Shown one piece after another: positions 42,790 through 52,028 of a stretch of DNA of 64,000 bases; the stretch's first letter is position 1; each line of letters opens with the position of its first letter. This stretch comes from Martinezella lusitana (GTDB lineage: Bacteria > Pseudomonadota > Alphaproteobacteria > Rhizobiales > Rhizobiaceae): the NCBI RefSeq assembly GCF_900094565.1, contig NZ_FMAF01000029.1, positions 21,467 to 85,466 on the forward strand, given 5' to 3'. A model generated the notes under the pieces. It was not told the origin of the DNA and searched no databases. It was given only the letters and a program-made list of their open reading frames with translations. Both the position numbers and the translations under genes were made by a program.

Positions 42790-42813
42790 TCGCCCGCAGG
42801 AGCATCGCTCCCG
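42790..42813 (+). terminator. Possible terminator between DUF2155 and DUF1062 genes
   Basis: CCGCAGGAGC-ATC-GCTCCCGCGG forms a stem with one mismatch, followed by ACGATTTGCTATTTTG. It lies between convergent genes and may act for the DUF2155 gene. Confidence 0.45.
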
Positions 42814-42824
42814 CGGACGATTTG

Positions 42825-43376
42825 CTATTTTGCCTTCGGATTTGAGGCTGCCTCACCGATCGCATCGCGATCATCTTCATCGGACAGATCGATGACGATG
42901 CGCATGCCGACCTTGATGCGATGACGTAGAACGTCGCTGTGGTCCGGATGGCCTCTCAGCTTGCCGCGGCCATGCAGCACGTTGAGCCTGGATCTCGAAA
43001 TGGCCAGCTCGGACGCAAGCAGGCGATCAAGGCGAAGGTTCAAGGCGAACACGCTCGCAAGCTCGATTTCCAGTGTTGTCCAGCTCGCTTTCCCCTGCGC
43101 TACTTCCTTCCGGACAATGGCGTCAGGCGATTCATCGATGCGCAGCGCCTTGCGCTTCAGTCCGTCGAGATCGAATTCCTGAAGTCGTACCCAGTCCGGA
43201 TCGTTGCCTCGCAAGGCTTCCAGGGTAGCAGGGCTGAGATCACGAATGGTCCGCCGTTCGAAGAGGGTCCGATTCCACGTCTTCCCGCAATCGGAGCATT
43301 TATAGATAAGCCAGGCATCAAGCCTTTTGCCATTGGCATTGAGCCTCATCTTGCCGCTCGATTTGAAGGGTTTCAA
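42825..43376 (-). pseudogene. DUF1062 family protein with interrupted N-terminus
   Basis: The body matches DUF1062: MRLNANGKRLDAWLIYKCSD, CGKTWNRTLFERRTIRDL and, at the C-terminus, HGRGKLRGHPDHSDVLRHRI, an S4-like end. The only start codon is a TTG at 43376 without a clear binding site. Upstream, the same frame continues for 12 codons (RWIACSGCGCLKP) into an in-frame TGA at 43413-43415. Those codons hold the CxxC zinc pair expected at the family N-terminus, so conserved coding sequence lies outside any possible start. A frameshift or start loss is likely. An ATG in another phase (MDRL, stop) lies there too. Confidence 0.65.
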
Positions 43377-43750
43377 GCATCCGCAGCCGCTACAGGCGAT
43401 CCATCTGGAAGTTCACCAAGCTGATGGCGGGACAAGCCCTTTATGGGCACGGTATGGCGATGGTACGGGACGGCTGAAGAGCTGAGACAGCAATGGCTGT
43501 GCTAGGCGCGTTTTGACAATGCCAAACCGGTCTCAGACCACCACCCGATGAACATGAACATGCATCGGGCGGCGACACGCTTCCCTATGCATGGGGTGAA
43601 ACTGGATGAGACCGGTATTTACGACGGCAAAGCGAAACCTCTATGCACCAACGCTCTTCGCGTCGAGCGATAGCAAATACCAACCGGAATTTGAAGTCTT
43701 CGGCGCACGAATACCTTTAGTACGCTCCGCAGGGCGCAGCTCTGATCGCC
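43377..43750. other. Intergenic region with structured element
   Basis: 374 bases between the DUF1062 gene and aat, both on the minus strand. No coding gene is credible. It contains a set of inverted repeats: ACCGGTCTCA (43526-43535) with TGAGACCGGT (43607-43616), enclosing CCCGATG (43544-43550) with CATCGGG (43563-43569). A further GGTATTT/AAATACC pair lies at about 43614-43620 and 43675-43681. This may be a structured RNA or operator region. Confidence 0.5.
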
Positions 43751-44365
43751 TCAAAAGCTCAGATTGGGTGATTCCATCGCCTTTTCGAGCATTTTCGCGT
43801 AGTCGTCCTTCGGCACGTCGATTGCGCCAAACGTCTTCAGGTGCTCGGTCGTGAATTGCGTGTCGAGCAGTGTGAAGCCTCGTTGCCGCAGGCGCTCGAC
43901 CAGATGGACGAGGCAGATCTTCGAAGCGTCGGTGCGGCGGGAGAACATGCTCTCACCGAAGAAGGCGGACCCCAGCGAGACCCCGTAAAGGCCGCCGACC
44001 AGTTGGTCATCCTCCCAAGCCTCGACGGAATGCGCATGGCCGATATGGTGCAGCGTCGAATAGAGCGCGCGGATGGTCTGGTTGATCCAGGTGCTGGGCC
44101 GGCCGCTCGTGTGCTCGGCGCAGGCGGCGATGACGGCGTCAAAATCGGTGTTGAAACGGATGTCGAACGGCCTATGGCGGATGGTCTTTGCCAGGCTCTT
44201 CGAGACATGAAAGCTATCGAGGGGCAAGACACCGCGAATTTCCGGCTCGACCCAGAAGATCTCCGGGTCGTCGGCCGATTCGGCCATCGGGAAGAGTCCG
44301 ATGGAATAGGCGCGCAACAAAATCTCCGGGGTAACGCCGGGGCGTCTGCTGCGCGTTCCTGGCAC
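43751..44365 (-). CDS. aat: Leucyl/phenylalanyl-tRNA-protein transferase
   Basis: N-end-rule enzyme that adds Leu or Phe to proteins with N-terminal Lys or Arg, marking them for ClpAP. The 204-residue protein shows YSIGLFPMAESADDPEIFWV, PEIRGVLPLDSFHVSKSLAK, and GHAHSVEAWEDDQLVGGLYG. It also has GSAFFGESMFSRRTDASKIC and LLDTQFTTEHLKTFGA. The start is GTG 44365, only 3 bases after the accC stop, so it belongs to the aroQ-accB-accC-aat run. Confidence 0.95.
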   Translation of the reverse strand: MPGTRSRRPGVTPEILLRAYSIGLFPMAESADDPEIFWVEPEIRGVLPLDSFHVSKSLAKTIRHRPFDIRFNTDFDAVIAACAEHTSGRPSTWINQTIRALYSTLHHIGHAHSVEAWEDDQLVGGLYGVSLGSAFFGESMFSRRTDASKICLVHLVERLRQRGFTLLDTQFTTEHLKTFGAIDVPKDDYAKMLEKAMESPNLSF

Positions 44366-44368
44366 GGC

Positions 44369-45715
44369 TTAGGCCGATGTCCTGGCCAGGTAGTCTTCCA
44401 GCCAATGGATATCGTAGTCGCCGTTGGCGATATCCTGGTTGGAAACCAGATCCTGGAATAGCGGCAGGGTGGTCTTGATGCCGTCGACCACGAATTCGTC
44501 GAGCGCGCGGCGCAGGCGCATCATGCATTCGACGCGGGTCCGGCCGTGCACGATCAGCTTGCCGATCAGGCTGTCGTAGTAAGGCGGGATCTTGTAGCCC
44601 TGATAGGCGCCCGAATCGATGCGCACGCCAAGCCCGCCGGGCGCATGGAAATGCGTGATCGTGCCGGGCGAGGGGATGAAGGTGCGCGCGTCCTCGGCAT
44701 TGATGCGGCATTCGATGGCGTGACCATGGAAATGCACTTCATCCTGCGTCACCGAAAGACCGCCGCCGGAGGCGACGCGGATCTGTTCGTGCACGAGGTC
44801 GATGCCGGTGATGGCCTCCGTAACCGGATGCTCCACCTGCAGGCGGGTGTTCATTTCGATGAAATAGAACTCGCCATTTTCATAGAGGAATTCGATCGTG
44901 CCGGCGCCGCGATACTTCAGCTTCTTCATGGCGTCGGCGCAGATCTGGCCGATCTTCATGCGCTGCTCGACATTGAGCGCCGGGGAATTGGCTTCTTCCC
45001 AGACCTTCTGGTGGCGGCGCTGCAGGGAGCAGTCGCGTTCGCCGAGATGCACGGCGTTGCCTTCGCCGTCGCCGAACACCTGAACTTCGATGTGGCGCGG
45101 CTTGCCGAGGTATTTTTCCATGTAGACGGAATCATTGCCGAAGGCAGCGCCCGCTTCCGTGCGCGCCGTCGACCATGCTTCGACCAGGTCCGCTTCCGTG
45201 CGCGCCACCTTCATGCCACGACCGCCGCCGCCGGCGGTTGCCTTGATGAGCACCGGATAGCCGATCTCGCGCGCCGTCTTCAGCGCGTCTGCCTCGGTCT
45301 TCACTTCGCCGTCAGAACCCGGAACGACCGGGATGCCGAGCTGCAGAGCGGTGGTCTTGGCGGTGATCTTGTCGCCCATGATGCGGATATGATCCGCCGT
45401 CGGACCGATGAAGGTGATGCCATGCGCCTCGAGGATGTCGGCGAACTTGGCATTTTCCGACAGGAAGCCATAGCCGGGATGCACGGCGTCGGCGCCGGTG
45501 ATCTCACAGGCGGCAACGATCTGGTGGATGTTGAGATAGCTTTCGCGCGACGGCGGCGGGCCGATGCAAACGCTCTCATCCGCAAGCCGTACATGCATCG
45601 CGTCGGCATCGGCGGTGGAATGAACCGCGACGGTGGCAATGCCGAGTTCCTTGCAGGCGCGCAGCACACGCAGGGCGATCTCTCCGCGATTGGCTATGAG
45701 AATCTTCGAAATCAT
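44369..45715 (-). CDS. accC: Acetyl-CoA carboxylase, biotin carboxylase subunit
   Basis: ATP-dependent carboxylation of biotin on AccB, the first half of malonyl-CoA formation. The 448-residue ATP-grasp protein begins MISKILIANRGEIALRVLRA. It has the Gly-rich ATP loop IKATAGGGGRGMKVARTE, GERDCSLQRRHQKVWEEANS, and FYFIEMNTRLQVEHPVTEAI. ATG 45715 is the family start. It follows accB after 10 bases and is coupled to aat. Confidence 0.97.
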   Translation of the reverse strand: MISKILIANRGEIALRVLRACKELGIATVAVHSTADADAMHVRLADESVCIGPPPSRESYLNIHQIVAACEITGADAVHPGYGFLSENAKFADILEAHGITFIGPTADHIRIMGDKITAKTTALQLGIPVVPGSDGEVKTEADALKTAREIGYPVLIKATAGGGGRGMKVARTEADLVEAWSTARTEAGAAFGNDSVYMEKYLGKPRHIEVQVFGDGEGNAVHLGERDCSLQRRHQKVWEEANSPALNVEQRMKIGQICADAMKKLKYRGAGTIEFLYENGEFYFIEMNTRLQVEHPVTEAITGIDLVHEQIRVASGGGLSVTQDEVHFHGHAIECRINAEDARTFIPSPGTITHFHAPGGLGVRIDSGAYQGYKIPPYYDSLIGKLIVHGRTRVECMMRLRRALDEFVVDGIKTTLPLFQDLVSNQDIANGDYDIHWLEDYLARTSA

Positions 45716-45725
45716 GGGCATGGGC

Positions 45726-46187
45726 TTACTCGATGACGACAAGGGGTTCGCCGTACTCGACCGGGCGTCCGTCCTGAACGACGATTTCCGTGACCGTGCC
45801 GGATTTAGGCGCAGGGATCTGGTTCATCGTCTTCATGGCTTCGATGATCAGCAGCGTCTGGCCTTCCTTGACGACCGAGCCGACCTCGATGAAGGCGGCC
45901 GAGCCCGGGGCCGGCGCCAGATAGGCGGTGCCGACCATGGGTGCGCTGACGACGCTATCGGGATTGCGCACCTTGCCCGCGGGAGCGGCGGCCGCGATGG
46001 GAGCAGCGGCTGCTGCATAAGCAGGTGCTGCGACCGGCGCCTGAACATATTGCGGCGTGCCGGCGCGAGACACACGAATGCGCAGATCTTCCTGCTCCAC
46101 TTCGATCTCGGTCAGATCCGTCTCGTTGAGAATATTGGCGAGATCGCGAATCAGCGCCTGGTCGATACCCGATTTCTTTTCAGCCAT
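45726..46187 (-). CDS. accB: Acetyl-CoA carboxylase biotin carboxyl carrier protein
   Basis: Carrier of the biotin arm of acetyl-CoA carboxylase. The 153-residue protein has a helical N-terminus (DQALIRDLANILNETDLTEI), an Ala/Pro-rich linker (about residues 48-75) and a biotinyl domain. The lysine to be biotinylated is in IIEAMKTMNQI. It starts MAEKKSGIDQ and is followed by accC. Confidence 0.97.
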   Translation of the reverse strand: MAEKKSGIDQALIRDLANILNETDLTEIEVEQEDLRIRVSRAGTPQYVQAPVAAPAYAAAAAPIAAAAPAGKVRNPDSVVSAPMVGTAYLAPAPGSAAFIEVGSVVKEGQTLLIIEAMKTMNQIPAPKSGTVTEIVVQDGRPVEYGEPLVVIE

Positions 46188-46211
46188 TGGTTTTCTTGCC
46201 CTGTATTTTTG

Positions 46212-46649
46212 TTATTGGGTGATGGATTTCAGCGCGTGCAGCGCCAGGATGTAACTATAAGGTCCGAAACCACAGATCATGCCCTTGGCAGCGGGCGCGA
46301 TCATCGATTTGTGTCGGAATTCTTCTCGCGCGTGGATGTTGGAGATATGCACCTCCACCACGGGAACGGAAATGGCGCGGATCGCATCGTGCAGCGCGAT
46401 CGAAGTATGGCCATAGGCGCCAGGATTGATCGCGACGCCAGCGGCGGTATCGCCGGCTTCATGCATCCAGTCGACCAGCACGCCTTCATGATTGCTCTGG
46501 CGGAAATCGATGATGAAGCCCAGGCTTTCGCCCGCGGACTTGCAGTCTGCTTCTATATCCTTGAGCGTCTTGCCGCCATAGATGCCCGGCTCGCGCTTGC
46601 CGAGAGCGTTCAAATTGGGTCCGTTGAGGACAAAAATAGTTTGCGCCAT
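46212..46649 (-). CDS. aroQ: 3-dehydroquinate dehydratase, type II
   Basis: Third step of the shikimate pathway. The 145-residue type II enzyme shows IFVLNGPNLNALGKREPGIY (active-site Tyr region with KREPGIYG), FRQSNHEGVLVDWMHEAG, and AGVAINPGAYGHTSIALHDA. The catalytic His stretch is VEVHISNIHAREEFRHKS. ATG 46649 excludes nine unconserved residues. It leads the aroQ-accB-accC run, 24 bases before accB, an arrangement common in alphaproteobacteria. Confidence 0.96.
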   Translation of the reverse strand: MAQTIFVLNGPNLNALGKREPGIYGGKTLKDIEADCKSAGESLGFIIDFRQSNHEGVLVDWMHEAGDTAAGVAINPGAYGHTSIALHDAIRAISVPVVEVHISNIHAREEFRHKSMIAPAAKGMICGFGPYSYILALHALKSITQ

Positions 46650-46833
46650 CAGAGGTTCCGTCAAAGTGCAGCGCAACCTATAGACTCCCGAGGCCTTGTA
46701 GGAAAGCCCCGGAGCGTAGGTTGCGCGTCTCTAGGTGTGGAAACGCCGCGATTTTGGCAATTTTGAGCCCTGTCGAAATCCACGTGGTTTCGATGGTGCC
46801 TCAAATGCAGCGCGCGGCGCGGAGATGTGATCG

Positions 46834-47601
46834 TCAGCAGGTGGTCTTGCCGCAGCTGCGGACATTGGCAATCTTCTGCTGAATGGCTTCGAGCCCGATT
46901 GCGCCGGAAATGGTTTCGTTGCCAATGACATAGGCGGGCGTGCCCGTGACGTTGAGATCGGTGGCAAGCTGGTAGGTCGCCTTGATCATATCGTTGTTCG
47001 GGCTCTTTGCCATTTCCGCGCGGATGGCTGCTTCTTTGACGCCAAGCGAGGCGGCAACCTCGATGGCGCTGTCCTCCGAGGCGCGGCCGTCGCTGCTCAG
47101 CAGCGTGTGATGGAATTCGGCATATTTTTCAGGCGCAAGCTTGCGGAATGCATCGGAAACCCGCGAAGCCGCGACCGAGTCCGCCCCGAGGATCGGGAAT
47201 TCCTTGAGCACGAAACGCACGTCCTTGTCCTGCTTCAGCAGCGTGTCCATGTCGCCGAGCGCATGGCGGCAATAGGTGCAGTTGTAGTCGAAGAACTCCA
47301 CGACGGTGATGCTGCCCTTCGGATTGCCGATCGCGACATCATCCTTGGAGTTGAAGATCGCGTCCTTGTTCTGGGCGATCACTTGGGACGACTGGGCGAG
47401 GCGGGCCGCCTCCTGCTTCTTCTCGAGCGCGGCCTGCGCATCGAGCAAGACTTCCGGATGTTCGACGAGGTATTCCTTGATGAATTCCCCCATTTCCTTT
47501 TTCTGCTGATCGTCCAGCGCGGCGGCGGGCTGGATTGTGGCGAAGGACGCTGTGAGGGCAATCGCCGCAACCGTCAGCAGGCTTTTGAAAGAAAAGGTCA
47601 T
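46834..47601 (-). CDS. DsbA family periplasmic thiol-disulfide protein
   Basis: A 255-residue exported protein with thioredoxin fold. The signal peptide is plain (SLLTVAAIALTASFATIQPA, then AALDD). A helical segment of about 70 residues precedes the thioredoxin domain (ITVVEFFDYNCTYCRHALGD), whose CTYC is the redox pair; TGTPAYVIGNETISGAI contains the cis-Pro. The C-terminus carries two more Cys (SCGKTTC). This matches the DsbA/Com1/ScsC-like group rather than classic DsbA, so it may act as an isomerase or oxidase. GAGG lies shortly before ATG 47601. Confidence 0.88.
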   Translation of the reverse strand: MTFSFKSLLTVAAIALTASFATIQPAAALDDQQKKEMGEFIKEYLVEHPEVLLDAQAALEKKQEAARLAQSSQVIAQNKDAIFNSKDDVAIGNPKGSITVVEFFDYNCTYCRHALGDMDTLLKQDKDVRFVLKEFPILGADSVAASRVSDAFRKLAPEKYAEFHHTLLSSDGRASEDSAIEVAASLGVKEAAIRAEMAKSPNNDMIKATYQLATDLNVTGTPAYVIGNETISGAIGLEAIQQKIANVRSCGKTTC

Positions 47602-47810
47602 TGGGTCCTCGTTTGGATCTATGCGGAGACTTTCTCGGATGCGGCATAGCATCGTCGGGTCAACTTCCGCAAATACGGATCAGCAACTTACGGCGCAAGC
47701 TTGCTTCCAGAAACAGGAATTTTCGCGACGAAGCCGCAATCGCGGGATTGTGAATGAACCATTATTGCGGCAAATGTCGCACGGCGATCCGATCCGAGAG
47801 AGAATTGATC

Positions 47811-48968
47811 TTGTTTTCCCTATCCAAGCGCAGCGATGTCGAACCCTTCCACGCCATGGATGTGCTGGCCGAGGCGACGCTTCGGCGTCAGGCCGGTTAT
47901 CCGGTCATTTCGATGGCTGTGGGACAGCCGTCCCATCCGGCGCCCCAGGCGGCGCTTGAGGCGGCGCGCGCGGCGCTCGGCCACGGCCGTATCGGCTATA
48001 CGGACGCGCTTGGGACGCTGACGCTGCGCCAGGCGCTCTCCGCGCACTACCAGACCCGTCACGGACTGTCGGTCGATCCGAAGCGCATCGCCATCACCAC
48101 CGGCTCGTCGGCTGGCTTCAATCTTGCCTTCCTGACCTTGTTTGATGCGGGCGACAGCGTCGCCATCGGTCGCCCTGGCTATCCCGCCTATCGCAATATC
48201 CTCGCGGCATTGGGGCTCGATGTGCTGGAGGTGCCGGTGACCGAGGAGACGCAGTTCACGCTGACGCCGGAAAGCCTGGAGGCGGCACAGGCGGAGAGCG
48301 GCAAGCGGTTGAAGGGGGTGCTGCTTGCAAGCCCCGCCAATCCCACAGGCACCGTCACGGGCAGGGCGGCGCTGAAGGCGCTCGCCGATTATTGCGCCGA
48401 TCGTTCCATCGCCTTCATTTCCGACGAGATCTATCACGGGCTCACCTTCGTCGGCGAAGAGACGAGTGCGCTGGAACTGACCGACGAAGCGATCGTCATC
48501 AACTCCTTCTCGAAATATTATTGCATGACCGGCTGGCGCGTCGGCTGGATGGTGCTGCCGGAGCGGTTGGTGCGCCCCATCGAGCGTGTCGCCCAGAGCC
48601 TATATATCTCCGCGCCGGAACTGTCCCAGATCGCTGCAGAGGCAGCGCTTGGCGCAGGCGCCGAACTCGATGTCTATCGCGAAAGCTATGGGCGCAACCG
48701 CGATTTCCTGATGCGGCGTCTGCCCGAAATCGGCTTCCGTATCGCTTCTCCGATGGATGGCGCTTTCTACGCCTACGTCGATGTCAGCCGCTTCACCAAT
48801 GACAGCATGATCTTCGCCCGCAAGATGCTCGCCGAAATCAACGTCGCCGCCACGCCCGGTCTCGATTTCGACCCGGACGACGGGCATCGCGCGATGCGGA
48901 TCTCCTATGCCGGCTCGAATGCCGAGATCGAGGAGGCGGTTGAACGCATGGCGGCCTGGCTGAAATAG
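47811..48968 (+). CDS. PLP-dependent aminotransferase, class I/II
   Basis: A 385-residue aminotransferase of fold type I. Key parts are YPVISMAVGQPSHPAPQAAL, ITTGSSAGFNLAFLTLFDAG, and LLASPANPTGTVTGRAALKA. The PLP lysine lies in VINSFSKYYCMTGWRVGWMV; Asp/Tyr of the cofactor pocket is in FISDEIYHGLTFVG. Substrate unknown. The start is uncertain: TTG 47811 (reading LFSLSKRSDVEPFHAMDV) follows a purine-rich GAGAGAG and fits homologues as I remember them; ATG 47754 would add 19 residues. Confidence 0.88.
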   Translation: MFSLSKRSDVEPFHAMDVLAEATLRRQAGYPVISMAVGQPSHPAPQAALEAARAALGHGRIGYTDALGTLTLRQALSAHYQTRHGLSVDPKRIAITTGSSAGFNLAFLTLFDAGDSVAIGRPGYPAYRNILAALGLDVLEVPVTEETQFTLTPESLEAAQAESGKRLKGVLLASPANPTGTVTGRAALKALADYCADRSIAFISDEIYHGLTFVGEETSALELTDEAIVINSFSKYYCMTGWRVGWMVLPERLVRPIERVAQSLYISAPELSQIAAEAALGAGAELDVYRESYGRNRDFLMRRLPEIGFRIASPMDGAFYAYVDVSRFTNDSMIFARKMLAEINVAATPGLDFDPDDGHRAMRISYAGSNAEIEEAVERMAAWLK

Positions 48969-49065
48969 GCTAACGGATCAATGTGTTGCGCCAGTCTGCG
49001 AATGTGGTTGCGCGGGCGTGAGCACCGTTTCCAAGCATGAGCCTTAAACCTGGCGATCTGCAGAA

Positions 49066-49103
49066 ACAAAAAACCGGCCGCGTCACCACGGCCGGTTTTT
49101 TGA
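49066..49103. terminator. Bidirectional Rho-independent terminator
   Basis: AAAAAACCGGCCG and CGGCCGGTTTTTTG form a stem with a short loop (CGTCACCA), with an A-run before and a T-run after. It lies between the convergent aminotransferase and rne genes and can terminate both. Confidence 0.88.
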
Positions 49104-49127
49104 TCAATTCTTCCCAAACAGCAACGC

Positions 49128-52028
49128 TCAGAAGAAACCGCGGCGCTGCCACCAACCAGCCTTCTTCGGCTTGGTCGGATCGCCGTCACCATCGCCGCCC
49201 TCGTTGGTGCGGGTGGATTTGACCACCGGCTCGGAGGACGAGACGTTCGACTCGCGGTTGGCGCGTGCCGGCTTGGCCACGGCTGTTTCGGATTCCGCCG
49301 CAGCTGCCGGTTCGGGTTCTACCGGGCGGTCGAGATCAGCGACAATTTCGGCCACCGTCTCGGCTTCGGTATCAGTTGCAGGTGCCGCTTCGACGACCGG
49401 TGCTTCGACTGGCGATGCTTCCGCCTTCGGCTTGCGACGGCTGCGGCTCTTGGCGGGCTTCACGTCCTCGGTGACGACGGACGCCGTCTCGACGGCTGCC
49501 ATGGCCGGCTGGCCTTCGACGGCGGCCTCGCCTTCGGCAACGACGATTTCGGCGACGGTCACAGCAACATCGCTTTCGCCGTCATCCTGATGATCAGCGC
49601 CTTCGTCGGAACCGGCTTCGTCGCCGGCAGCCAATTCATTGCCCTCGCCATCGCGATTGCGGCGGCCGCCACGCTTGCCGCGGCGGCGGCGCTTGCGCTT
49701 CTGCTGCGCGTCGTCGCTGCCGGACACGGCGGAGATTTCGGTATTGCCGACGTTGTCGTCTTCGTCGCCTTCATCCCCGTCCTCATCGCCATCTTCCGTA
49801 GAGGTGTCGGAGGTTGAATCGGAGGCTGTCTGGGCATCGCCGCTGCGACCGCGACGACGGCGGCGGCGCTTGCGCTTGCGGTTGCCATCATTGTTTTCGG
49901 AGCGGGCGGCAGGCTGCTGCTCGACGCTTGCAGCCTTTTCTTCCAGCTCCTCGTCTTCATCCTCATCGGCCTCGATGACGATATCGTCGTCATCGTCCTC
50001 CGGAATGGCGGCGAAGTTGAACAGGCTCTCGATCTTCACCGGATTGGCCACCGGCTCGCCGCGGTCAATCGCGAAGTGCTGCGTGCCCACGGCATTGTCG
50101 GCGCCGATGACGATGGAAACGCCGAAGCGGCTTTCGTAATCGGTGATCGTCTGGCGCTTGTGATTGAGCAGGTAGAGCGCAATGTCCGGCGTCGTGCGCA
50201 CGATGATGTCGTGCGTCGTGTTCTTGAGCAGGTATTCCTCGATGCCGCGCAGGACATGCAGCGCGACAGAGGACTGCGAGCGCACATGGCCGGTGCCGCC
50301 GCAATGCGAGCAGATCTGTGTGGTGCTTTCGAGAACCGATGCGCGGATGCGCTGGCGCGACATTTCCAGCAGGCCGAAATGCGAGATGCGGCCGACCTGG
50401 ATGCGGGCGCGGTCGTTCTTCAGGCATTCCTTCAGCTTCTTCTCGACGGCGCGATTGTTGCGCTTTTCTTCCATGTCGATGAAGTCGATGACGATCAGGC
50501 CGGCAAGGTCGCGCAGACGAAGCTGACGGGCGACTTCATCGGCTGCCTCGAGGTTCGTCTGAAGCGCCGTATCCTCGATCGAATGTTCGCGGGTCGAGCG
50601 GCCGGAGTTGACGTCGATCGAAACCAGAGCTTCCGTCTGGTTCATGATCAGGTAGCCGCCGGACTTCAGCGTGACCTGCGGCTGCAGCATGCGGTCCAGC
50701 TGTGCCTCGATGCCGGAGCGCGAGAAGATCGGATGGATGTCGCGATAGGGCTGAACCACCTTGGCGTGGCTCGGCATCAGCATCTTCATGAAGTCTTTCG
50801 CTTCACGATAGCCTTCCTCACCGGAGACGATGACTTCGCTGATATCCTTGTTGTAGAGGTCGCGGATCGAGCGCTTGATAAGGCTGCCTTCTTCATAGAC
50901 GAGGCAAGGGGCGGTCGAAGCGAGCGTCAGCGTGCGGACGTTTTCCCACAGGCGCATCAGATATTCGAAGTCGCGCTTGACCTCGACCTTGGTGCGGTTG
51001 GCACCGGCGGTACGCAGGATGACACCCATGCCCAGCGGCACTTCGAGCAGCTTGGCGATTTCCTTGAGGCGCTTGCGATCCTGCGGATTGGTGATCTTGC
51101 GGGAGATGCCGCCTCCGCGCGCCGTGTTCGGCATCAGAACCGAATAGCGACCTGCGAGCGAGAGATAGGTGGTCAGCGCCGCACCCTTGTTGCCGCGTTC
51201 TTCCTTGGCAACCTGCACCAGCAGGATCTGCCGGCGCTTGATGACTTCCTGAATGCGGTACTGCTTGCGCGGCTTGCGCTGCACGCGGTCCGGAACCTCT
51301 TCCATAGCGTCTTCGGCGCCGACGGATTCGATCACTTCCTCTTCATGGTCGTGATCATCATCGTCGTCATCGTCGCTGCGGCGCTTGGAAAGGTCGACAT
51401 TTTCGGAGATCGAATCGGTTTCGACCATCGCGGCCATTTCGCCGGACGGACCTTCCTCTTCTTCGCTCGGTGCATCGACGGCGGTCGTTGCCTCGGCGGC
51501 AGTCTCGTCAGACGGAGCGGTCGCGACCGGCTTCTTGCGGCTGCGGCGAGGCCTGGCCTTCTTTGCCGGAGCCTCTTCCTGAGGGGTGGCGATTGCCTCG
51601 GCGGCAGGGGGCTCTTCGGCGATCGCGGCAGGCACAGCGTTGTCGTTGCCGTCCTTCGCAAGGATGCCGACATCCGGCTGCTCCTGCTGGGAGAGGTCGA
51701 GCGCCGTTTCCACATGCTCGACATCGTCGTCGCGGCGATGTTCCTCTGCTTCGGCCTTCAGCAACGCTTGCCGGTCGGCGAGGGGGATCTGGTAATAATC
51801 AGGGTGAATTTCGGCGAAGGCGAGGAAGCCATGGCGATTGCCGCCATAATCAACGAACGCGGCCTGAAGCGAGGGCTCGACCCTCGTTACTTTTGCGAGA
51901 TAGATGTTGCCGCGTATCTGCTTCTTGTGCTGCGACTCGAAGTCAAATTCTTCTATGCGGTTCCCGCGAACGACAACGACGCGCGTCTCTTCCTCGTGAG
52001 ACGCATCGATAAGCATTTTGTCTGCCAT
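49128..52028 (-). CDS. rne: Ribonuclease E
   Basis: Essential endoribonuclease of mRNA decay and rRNA/tRNA processing, 966 residues. The N-terminal S1 domain begins RGNIYLAKVTRVEPSLQAAF and is interrupted by an acidic low-complexity insert of about 160 residues (about 92-252) before resuming at YRIQEVIKRRQILLVQVAKE. The catalytic Asps lie in TEALVSIDVNSGRSTREHS and GLIVIDFIDMEEKRNNR; the zinc-link is CSHCGGTGH. The C-terminal 350 residues are disordered, with alternating acidic and Arg/Lys-rich blocks, the scaffold for a degradosome. ATG 52028 is preferred. A 620-base region upstream holds its promoter. Confidence 0.96.
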   Translation of the reverse strand: MADKMLIDASHEEETRVVVVRGNRIEEFDFESQHKKQIRGNIYLAKVTRVEPSLQAAFVDYGGNRHGFLAFAEIHPDYYQIPLADRQALLKAEAEEHRRDDDVEHVETALDLSQQEQPDVGILAKDGNDNAVPAAIAEEPPAAEAIATPQEEAPAKKARPRRSRKKPVATAPSDETAAEATTAVDAPSEEEEGPSGEMAAMVETDSISENVDLSKRRSDDDDDDDHDHEEEVIESVGAEDAMEEVPDRVQRKPRKQYRIQEVIKRRQILLVQVAKEERGNKGAALTTYLSLAGRYSVLMPNTARGGGISRKITNPQDRKRLKEIAKLLEVPLGMGVILRTAGANRTKVEVKRDFEYLMRLWENVRTLTLASTAPCLVYEEGSLIKRSIRDLYNKDISEVIVSGEEGYREAKDFMKMLMPSHAKVVQPYRDIHPIFSRSGIEAQLDRMLQPQVTLKSGGYLIMNQTEALVSIDVNSGRSTREHSIEDTALQTNLEAADEVARQLRLRDLAGLIVIDFIDMEEKRNNRAVEKKLKECLKNDRARIQVGRISHFGLLEMSRQRIRASVLESTTQICSHCGGTGHVRSQSSVALHVLRGIEEYLLKNTTHDIIVRTTPDIALYLLNHKRQTITDYESRFGVSIVIGADNAVGTQHFAIDRGEPVANPVKIESLFNFAAIPEDDDDDIVIEADEDEDEELEEKAASVEQQPAARSENNDGNRKRKRRRRRRGRSGDAQTASDSTSDTSTEDGDEDGDEGDEDDNVGNTEISAVSGSDDAQQKRKRRRRGKRGGRRNRDGEGNELAAGDEAGSDEGADHQDDGESDVAVTVAEIVVAEGEAAVEGQPAMAAVETASVVTEDVKPAKSRSRRKPKAEASPVEAPVVEAAPATDTEAETVAEIVADLDRPVEPEPAAAAESETAVAKPARANRESNVSSSEPVVKSTRTNEGGDGDGDPTKPKKAGWWQRRGFF

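Noticed and set aside
43606..43854. Short plus-strand frame running from the intergenic structure into aat
   Set aside because: It is antisense to aat, has no binding site and no similarity to a known protein.
49128..50040. Repetitive Glu/Asp and Arg/Lys blocks that could suggest a repeat element
   Set aside because: They are the disordered C-terminal scaffold of RNase E, in frame with the enzyme.
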